DNA from: Symsagittifera roscoffensis
Taxonomy: Eukaryota > Xenacoelomorpha > Acoela > Convolutidae
Direction: 5' to 3'
NCBI RefSeq assembly: GCF_963678635.1
Contig: NC_087063.1
Location: 28,083,649 to 28,147,648, forward strand
DNA: 64,000 nt
In this document: in pieces, positions 57,621 to 64,000 of the stretch
Layout: every line of letters starts with the position of its first letter
Numbering within the stretch: position 1 is the first letter of the stretch
Notes under the pieces: model-generated
Databases searched by the model: none
Seen by the model: the letters and a program-made list of their open reading frames with translations, nothing else
Told to the model about the DNA's origin: nothing
Program-made: the position numbers and the translations under genes

Positions 57621-60372
57621 AGATAGTCCAGATGATGACGATATCTTCCCCTTCCTCGTAGATGCACCCACTGATAGAGGACAGCATATACTTTGCAAGA
57701 ATTTACTACTAAATTTATTTGAACCCGGAATCAGCCCATGTAAAGTAGAGTTCCCCGATGTAAAGATCAAAAGACAAATTATTGATCACTATCTGAAAGA
57801 TATATGTAATTTGACACAACACTACGGAATCTACACCATAAAATTCACCTCACCAAACCCGAATCACCACAAATATGTAATTCAAACAGACGACCTTGAT
57901 TTAGAATTTTCAAAAGTATTCTCAGAATATATAAAAAGCATACAATATCATAACTCACAAAGAGCAAACTCCAAATTTACTAATGAAGTTTTTGCAATAA
58001 TATATAGTTATATCTCAATATTAGAAAACGAAATCCCAATCTCAAATGTCTCACCGACAGAGACATCCAAACATATAAAGGTACGACATGAAATCATACT
58101 ACTTTCAACTTTTCTACATATAATTAAAGAAAATTTCACCAAAGATGATGTTTCACAACATACAAAACATGACTTACAAAAAATTTTGGCATCGTTTATA
58201 ATAGATTATTTCACACATAATATAGATATAGATTTAATTTCACAAGCAAGAAAAAATTTTAGACCTCAAAATTCAAACGATGATACCGCCATCACAGAAC
58301 AGTCAGACTACGTTTGGGACCCCGAATGGTCTCATTATGCATTTATAAATATCCCACAATCAATTGCAAGCCAAGCAATAAGTACAATATCTTATATAAG
58401 AGATTATGTAAGAGTAGTACCATTAACCATTGACGCAACACCATTAAACTACAATACATTTTTACCTGATACTCGAAATAACAGTTTAAATTCGACCGTC
58501 ATACACAATGAAAACCTTAATGGAACTAGAAATCTCACTCAACAAGATATTCAGACACCATCACACTTCATAAATGAAGAAATTGTCCAAACAACAACTA
58601 CACAACAAAGTATTTCACCAATACGTCCAAATTTAACAACACCAAGAAATACAAACACTTCGCTAGCACAGGTAAACTTACAATCAACCGTTAAACCTTC
58701 GGTTGCTCCAAAATATTCACAAATGGATTACCAAACATATAGACCCATGACAATACCGTCAAAAACACGCAGAACATTCACAAGAAACAATTTTGCGGAA
58801 CATAATTATAATTATACACATTCATCAAAAACAAACTATCCTCCACGAAATAATAATAATAATCAAATCAGATCTCGATATTGGAATAATCCAATGGCAA
58901 CAACCAATTCAGTACATTTTCAAGCTAATCCACATCCTCCACAGGATCATAGTGAAAATTACCCATTCTTTCAACAGAATAAAAATAAAAAACAAGCACC
59001 TCATCAAACGGATTACCTATCCTCTGATGATGATCATTTACAACCAGATATATTTGCACCATATACCCAAGAATATCGCGGACAAGGAATGCAGAAACCA
59101 TATACACATCATAGAAATTTTTCTCCACACCAGATAGATACACAAAATCAACAACCAATACAAATGCAAAACCCAATTATTACACAATCTTTTCAACCAA
59201 TTCAGCCACAAAACCCAATGATTACACACTCATATCAACCAACACAAATGCAAAATGAAATACCACTTCCATATTATCTTCAACAACACGAAATAACAAA
59301 AAATCTACTTTCTAATTTTTCACAAATGCCAAATGCAGCAGAATCATTACAAATGACAATGAATCCATACCTTATGGGTGGATCATCAATAACATCAAAC
59401 AAACCATTAATGGTATTCACAGGAACAGACCCTGAATATTCTGTAGAAGATTATTTAAATGCAGTAACAGCAAATTTAATTTTAAATATAGGACCTGAAC
59501 CAATTAATACGCCACTACATCAAAACTGGATACATCGACGCACAGCGTTGATACAGACAACCCTAGACGGCGCAGCCCAAAAATGGTTTTCAGTATTGCC
59601 TATAGAAATAAAATCAAATTGGAAGAGATTTACACAAGAATTTTCAAAAATGTTTGACTCCGAAAGAAACAAACAACAACAAAGAGTTTTATGTAATGAA
59701 ATTCGCAGATTACCAAATGAAACCATCAAACAATTAGCAGTACGTATCGAAACACTAGTTCGAAAAGCATATTCATTAAATACACACGATTATAAAAACA
59801 CAAAAATGACAAAAATCTTAATGATGACCTTAACACCTCAATTAAGGAAAATAGCAATAAAAAAGAGAGCATCCCATCCCTCCTCAATTCGAGAGCCCGA
59901 TTTAGATTTTCGAAAACTAGTAGACAAGCTAGAGCAAGCGGAAATCACAATGAAACTTGAAGAAACAGAAAATCTGAAATTACAATATGTTAATCGAATT
60001 GAAACAAATACCACAAATATCAATAATATACAGGATTCAGATACAGACCTCGTTGAAAAAATCACTGAAATACTCAATATTTATGAAAAACACCCAAACT
60101 TTAAAGGCAAACCATCTTTCAAAAAATGGTGTAATTATTGCCGACGATACGGACATAGTATTTCCGAATGTAGACAAAAACAACAGGACAATCAAAACAA
60201 ACCTCAAAAATATAAAGAACCGAATAAATCATTCTATCAATACATGAAGAAAGATCAAAATCTACCGAACAAAAATGTATACAGCAACAACAGTTCAGGA
60301 AAACCACTACCGAACAATACCAACTTCACGAGAAATCAATCACCATATAACTCAAGTTATAGAGGAAGATGA
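57595..60372 (+). CDS. Gag polyprotein of Ty3/gypsy-type retrotransposon (925 aa)
   Basis: Gag forms the element's particle and binds its RNA. The frame is open for 925 codons, long for this family. Residues 1-220 are an acidic-start region of unknown fold (SEDSPDDDDIFPFLVDAP). About 230-600 are Asn/Gln/Thr/Pro-rich low complexity. About 606-790 resemble a retrotransposon capsid (FTGTDPEYSVEDYLNAV, QKWFSVLP). A CCHC zinc knuckle, C-x2-C-x4-H-x4-C, lies at C846-C859 (WCNYCRRYGHSISEC), followed by an Asn/Ser/Tyr/Arg-rich tail. The frame ends at a TGA after SYRGR, and the same frame stays open beyond it with the same biased composition into pol. The start is the first ATG, inside the end of the preceding ORF. 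Confidence 0.85.
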   Translation: MSQTHTPSEDSPDDDDIFPFLVDAPTDRGQHILCKNLLLNLFEPGISPCKVEFPDVKIKRQIIDHYLKDICNLTQHYGIYTIKFTSPNPNHHKYVIQTDDLDLEFSKVFSEYIKSIQYHNSQRANSKFTNEVFAIIYSYISILENEIPISNVSPTETSKHIKVRHEIILLSTFLHIIKENFTKDDVSQHTKHDLQKILASFIIDYFTHNIDIDLISQARKNFRPQNSNDDTAITEQSDYVWDPEWSHYAFINIPQSIASQAISTISYIRDYVRVVPLTIDATPLNYNTFLPDTRNNSLNSTVIHNENLNGTRNLTQQDIQTPSHFINEEIVQTTTTQQSISPIRPNLTTPRNTNTSLAQVNLQSTVKPSVAPKYSQMDYQTYRPMTIPSKTRRTFTRNNFAEHNYNYTHSSKTNYPPRNNNNNQIRSRYWNNPMATTNSVHFQANPHPPQDHSENYPFFQQNKNKKQAPHQTDYLSSDDDHLQPDIFAPYTQEYRGQGMQKPYTHHRNFSPHQIDTQNQQPIQMQNPIITQSFQPIQPQNPMITHSYQPTQMQNEIPLPYYLQQHEITKNLLSNFSQMPNAAESLQMTMNPYLMGGSSITSNKPLMVFTGTDPEYSVEDYLNAVTANLILNIGPEPINTPLHQNWIHRRTALIQTTLDGAAQKWFSVLPIEIKSNWKRFTQEFSKMFDSERNKQQQRVLCNEIRRLPNETIKQLAVRIETLVRKAYSLNTHDYKNTKMTKILMMTLTPQLRKIAIKKRASHPSSIREPDLDFRKLVDKLEQAEITMKLEETENLKLQYVNRIETNTTNINNIQDSDTDLVEKITEILNIYEKHPNFKGKPSFKKWCNYCRRYGHSISECRQKQQDNQNKPQKYKEPNKSFYQYMKKDQNLPNKNVYSNNSSGKPLPNNTNFTRNQSPYNSSYRGR

Positions 60373-62037
60373 CCAGAACGAAGAAATACACAAAATTCGT
60401 CACAAAATCATTACAATAGACCAAATAGTCGAAATAACTACTCCAGATCAAATTCAAATACAACACAATTTGTTTCTAGATCTAATTCCCAATCAAAAAA
60501 TAATTACTATCCAAACAATCAATCACGAAACTCATCATACAATAGAAATAGAAACTACTCCAATAATCGGAATAGAAGTTATTCAAACAACCGAAACCAG
60601 AATTACCCGAACAATCGATCAAGGAATAACTCATATAATAGATCAAACTATAACAGACCAAACAATAATTATCAAAACAGATCACGAAATAATTCACAAA
60701 ATCGACATTCAATTTATAATAATCGTTATAGAAATTATTCCCAATCACCACACAGGAATAATAACCATTATAATAATTCTAACAATCGCCACAGAAGTAG
60801 TACACCTAAACATCAAAGAAATATTAATCAAGTACAAACAAACCCAGAAACAACATCAGACCCCCCAGGTATTGATGACACAGGAATCAACGAACTACAA
60901 CTAAATCAAATAAACTGTGAATCATCAGATTCAGAAAGTGATACAGAAAACACTACCTCCATAAATATGATAGCAATCGAAAATGACTACGAACCTATTA
61001 TATATGAACAACCTTTTTCATCACATATATACGAAAATCAATTAGAACTCCTTCACAATTATTATATTGAACCCATCCATTCTACACAAACGGCACAAGA
61101 AACTAACGAAATTAACACTACAAATCAATACAATGAAAATAATAAAACAAAATGCTTATATACAAATCACATCTATCAAAATATACAAAAAGAACAACCC
61201 AAAGAAAAAATTTGGACAATACCATTTCTTTTAGAAAGTCCAAGAAGCAAAGAATTTCAACCACCAGATCTTGAAATTGATTTTTTAATTGATTCAGGAG
61301 CAGAATCAAACATAATAAACATTCCCACATGGAATGAGATAAAATCACTACACCCAAAGCTAACGCCCCTTGAAACATCCAGTAAACTAGCAACAGCACA
61401 GGGATCAACATTAGTGAACTATGGAAAAATTCAATTATTTCTTCTCCCCACAAGAACAATAGAACAAAATAAAATTTTAAATAAACCATTTAAACAAATA
61501 TTCCATATCACTGATATTAAACACAATATCATTGGAATACCATTTATCTCTAAATATATACCAACAATCAACATTTTGAATAGTAAAATACTAATCAAAG
61601 ATAAATACACAAAAACAAAAGACACATCCCTAACATTTTTTCAAAGATTAAATAAACAACCACCATTCTTTTCAAAATTTTATCCGATATATAATCAACA
61701 AAGAAAACACCTGAAACCACTATCAGGAAACATATATAATTTTTCAACAAAACAAGTTCACCAATATGATAAAAAACAAAACAAACAACAACTCTATATG
61801 TCAGATTTTGAATTCAAACCTATCCATAAGTTTTTCAAAATCACAATTTCATCCATAAAATATTTGAAAAACTCGAATTCAGATATTATTTCTTTACATG
61901 TATACAACAATACACCCTATCAAGTAACATTACCTTTAGGACTTTTAGGCTATTGCGAAACCAATGCTACGATATCGCCAATACATGAAAAAGCATACCG
62001 CGTAAATAATATACTCCAATTATTAGATATTTGTTAA
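60373..62037 (+). CDS. Gag tail and aspartic protease region of pol
   Basis: This is in frame with gag, directly after the TGA at 60370-60372. The first ~195 codons continue the Asn/Arg/Ser/Tyr-rich tail (NNRNRSYSNNRNQNY). The protease follows: FLIDSGAESNIIN with catalytic Asp at 61291, then a hydrophobic IIGIPFISKY segment typical of the C-terminal part of retropepsin-like folds. The frame ends at TAA 62035-62037, after which it stays open again into RT. Whether the TGA is a programmed readthrough site or a mutation cannot be told from one copy; the TAA inside pol is most simply a mutation. Confidence 0.75.
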   Translation, partial: PERRNTQNSSQNHYNRPNSRNNYSRSNSNTTQFVSRSNSQSKNNYYPNNQSRNSSYNRNRNYSNNRNRSYSNNRNQNYPNNRSRNNSYNRSNYNRPNNNYQNRSRNNSQNRHSIYNNRYRNYSQSPHRNNNHYNNSNNRHRSSTPKHQRNINQVQTNPETTSDPPGIDDTGINELQLNQINCESSDSESDTENTTSINMIAIENDYEPIIYEQPFSSHIYENQLELLHNYYIEPIHSTQTAQETNEINTTNQYNENNKTKCLYTNHIYQNIQKEQPKEKIWTIPFLLESPRSKEFQPPDLEIDFLIDSGAESNIINIPTWNEIKSLHPKLTPLETSSKLATAQGSTLVNYGKIQLFLLPTRTIEQNKILNKPFKQIFHITDIKHNIIGIPFISKYIPTINILNSKILIKDKYTKTKDTSLTFFQRLNKQPPFFSKFYPIYNQQRKHLKPLSGNIYNFSTKQVHQYDKKQNKQQLYMSDFEFKPIHKFFKITISSIKYLKNSNSDIISLHVYNNTPYQVTLPLGLLGYCETNATISPIHEKAYRVNNILQLLDIC

Positions 62038-63049
62038 TCTACAATTCTTAATGAAGAATTATCCATAAATAATATAATAAGTAATGACAAAAGAAATACA
62101 GATTATTTCACAAAAACTCCATATTTCAAACCTACATTCAACATAAGTAACTACACAGAGACTCAACAGAAGTTTTTAACAATGTTTAACTTTCAACATT
62201 CACAAATAACACAAGACGAATTTGATAAATTAGCCAAACAGCTAATAAAATATTCATCAGTCTATGCAACATCTAAATTTGATGTTGGCAAAATCAGCTC
62301 ATCACTACACCTTCCACTAAAACCTGACGCAGTTTTCAAAAAACAAAGAGCAAGTAAAGTACCAATTCATTTACACGATAAAGTGAACAGATTACTTGAT
62401 ATTTTAGAACAATACAATATAATCTCACCGGTAGACAAAGAAGAACAACCAAAAGGTAACACATTTATCAACCCTGTTATGATCCTAGCAAAAGGAGAAT
62501 CATTAAAAATAGTTCTAGACGCTAGATACCTTAATTCACTAATAGACGAATCAAAATGCAATTGGCCTATTGAACCAATACAAGTTATTTTAACAAAAAT
62601 AAACGGAAAATACTTTACAACCGCAGATATGAATAGTGCATATAATCAAATGCCACTAGATGAACAATCGCGACGCTTAACACAATTTGTTATTGGAAAT
62701 CAGCAATATGAATTCAACCGCCTATTCTATGGAATATCCATAGGACCAGCAGCATTTTCAGCTTTTATGAGCAAAATTTTAGGACCACTAATACTCAAGA
62801 AAAACGCAATCACTTATTTAGACGATGTTTTTATGCAATCACAGACAAAAAAAGAAATGTTTAAAGTTTTAGAACATTATCACAAAATACTTCAGAACGA
62901 AAATCTGAAGGCCGCCCCCGATAAATCACACTTCTTTTTAACACGAGTTAAATTCTTAGGACATAATATAGAAAGAAAAACAATCACCCCATTAAAATCA
63001 CGCATTGATGCTATTCAAAAAATTCCAACCACCAACAAACAAAAAGAAA
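62038..63049 (+). CDS. Reverse transcriptase domain of Ty3/gypsy-type pol
   Basis: In frame with the protease after one TAA; open from 62038, with the first ATG at 62182. RT landmarks in order: VLDARYLNSLID, TADMNSAYNQMPLDEQ (first catalytic Asp at codon 62626), LFYGISIGPAAFSAFM, ITYLDDVFMQ (catalytic Asp pair at codons 62821 and 62824) and VKFLGHNI. All three catalytic aspartates are present. The usual connection segment continues in another frame from about 63050, so one base has been gained or two lost near 63041-63050. Read straight, the frame ends at 63087. Confidence 0.85.
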
Positions 63050-64000
63050 ATCAGAGAATTCCTTGGAATGTTAAATTTTTTAAGTAAATATGTCTATAAA
63101 ATGCAATTATACCTAAGACCATTTTATAATATACTTAGACAACAAAATAATTTTGAATGGAACACAGAACATCAAACACGATTTGAAGAAATTAAAAAAC
63201 TCCTAACTGAACAAATTTCGAATACAATTCCAGATCCAAATCAACCATTCTATGCAATGTGCGATGCTTCGAATTTTGGCATCGGCGCAGCATTATTACA
63301 ATCACACAATGGCACAAACAAAATGAATCTTATATCAGCAAATTCTCGATTATTCACTCAAGCAGAGCTAAGACTCTCAACTCTAATGAGAGAGTGTACA
63401 GCTATAATATATACACTAACAGAATATGAATTTCTGATACTTGGATCAAAACATCCAACAGTTCTTTTCACAGATCACAAACCAATCATTTTTCTCTTTA
63501 CACAAAAATCTAATCCAAATCACCGAGTTTATAGATTTCAACTAATTCTAATGAAATTCCCAAACTTACATACAGTTTGGACAGCAGGAAAAAATCTTGC
63601 ATTACCAGACACATTAAGTCGAAATACACCACCTGAATTACTTACACGTAAAACTACAGTTGAAATACACAAAAATATAAAATTCTACCTTGCAGAAAAC
63701 GAAACATCACCCCGACTAGAATGCAAATATGCAGTAAAAACTGACATTGAACAATCACAAATAAATAACCTACAACATTTCCCACTTTACTTAGATTGCC
63801 AAAATAATCACTACGAAGTTGATCTACTAGGAACATCAACTTTCAAACCAATTCCATACTCACAATGGATAAAAAGTAACACCCAACAAAAAAGAATAAA
63901 ACAACACTCACATAAAAAAGACCTTTTTCCGTTAATTGAAAAAGAAAATCTAACTGATAAAATAAATTTATCAGGACCACAAACAAATGATTCAGAATAC
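63050..64000 (+). CDS. RNase H domain and start of integrase linker, cut by window end
   Basis: This frame, shifted relative to RT, opens with the RT-RNase H connection (IREFLGMLNFLSKYV). It then shows RNase H landmarks: CDASNFGIGAALLQ (catalytic Asp at codon 63263), RECTAIIYTL (catalytic Glu) and FTDHKPI (Asp), followed by LPDTLSRN, which closes the RNase H region in gypsy elements. It remains open to the last base. Integrase, any env-like ORF and the 3' LTR lie outside the window. Confidence 0.85.
   Translation, partial: MREFLGMLNFLSKYVYKMQLYLRPFYNILRQQNNFEWNTEHQTRFEEIKKLLTEQISNTIPDPNQPFYAMCDASNFGIGAALLQSHNGTNKMNLISANSRLFTQAELRLSTLMRECTAIIYTLTEYEFLILGSKHPTVLFTDHKPIIFLFTQKSNPNHRVYRFQLILMKFPNLHTVWTAGKNLALPDTLSRNTPPELLTRKTTVEIHKNIKFYLAENETSPRLECKYAVKTDIEQSQINNLQHFPLYLDCQNNHYEVDLLGTSTFKPIPYSQWIKSNTQQKRIKQHSHKKDLFPLIEKENLTDKINLSGPQTNDSEY

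Larger units (their letters stand above)
55495..64000 (+). mobile_element. Ty3/gypsy LTR retrotransposon, 5' part
   Basis: Order LTR - leader - small ORF - gag (CCHC) - protease (DSGA) - RT (YLDD) - RNase H is that of a Ty3/gypsy element. It is inserted in the plus direction ~290 bases after the third aminopeptidase exon. Two in-frame stops and one frameshift suggest it no longer works on its own, but domains are otherwise intact, so the insertion is not old. It is markedly A-rich on the plus strand compared with its flanks. Confidence 0.85.

Noticed and set aside
60275-60904. 209-codon Ile/Thr-rich frame overlapping the gag end
   Set aside because: It is the shadow of the Asn/Arg/Ser-rich gag-pol frame; its Ile/Thr richness arises from AT-rich codons read one base off.

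Overview
The window looks like gene-poor, AT-rich nuclear DNA from an invertebrate animal. The evidence is eukaryotic splice signals, a type II membrane M1 aminopeptidase exon ending in a GT donor, C2H2 zinc fingers, and remains of BEL/Pao (an animal-restricted order) and Ty3/gypsy LTR retrotransposons. Nothing bacterial is present: no operons, no rRNA, no CRISPR. I cannot name the species. Most of the sequence is repeats, segmental duplications and decayed mobile elements.

Layout. 1-545 is a degenerate minisatellite. 1.1-3.1 kb is a decayed retroelement with a protease-like remnant. 4.2-14.8 kb is a composite repeat tandemly repeated about four times. Each unit has flanks dense in GGAATCC-type inverted repeats around a ~355-bp satellite; the first unit holds about ten satellite copies, alternating in two types. 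14.76-15.1 kb is a 22-bp-type minisatellite. 15.3-24.1 kb is a duplicated block with three decayed BEL/Pao 3' ends, tRNA-like (SINE-like) heads and a recurrent GGCAACTAAGCCGAC motif. 25.0-28.1, 50.15-52.4 and 52.4-55.5 kb are three copies of a ~3 kb module carrying the first exon of an M1 aminopeptidase; two are open and one is broken. 29.0-42.6 kb is a tight ~6.77-kb tandem duplication containing two kinds of minisatellite. 43.5-48.6 kb is a second tandem duplication whose copies differ by one 1,177-bp GT...AG-bounded segment. 48.95-50.16 kb is a compact gene-like unit: heat shock elements, TATA-like boxes, a short intron and a three-finger C2H2 protein cut off by an aminopeptidase module. 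55.5 kb to the end is a Ty3/gypsy element inserted just downstream of the third aminopeptidase module; the window ends before its integrase and 3' LTR.

How the parts relate. The aminopeptidase exons share their upstream 1.4-1.7 kb, so the module was copied as DNA, not as cDNA. The third catalytic zinc ligand must lie on an exon not seen here, so none of the copies is shown to make a full enzyme. The gypsy element has a small ORF overlapping gag, a single TGA between gag and pol in the same frame, a second in-frame stop before RT and a frameshift before RNase H. It is therefore probably dead, though fairly young. The points most worth follow-up are the heat-shock-element/zinc-finger unit, the precise presence/absence of a GT...AG segment, the higher-order satellite inside a composite element, and the aminopeptidase exons with an altered GAMEN motif.
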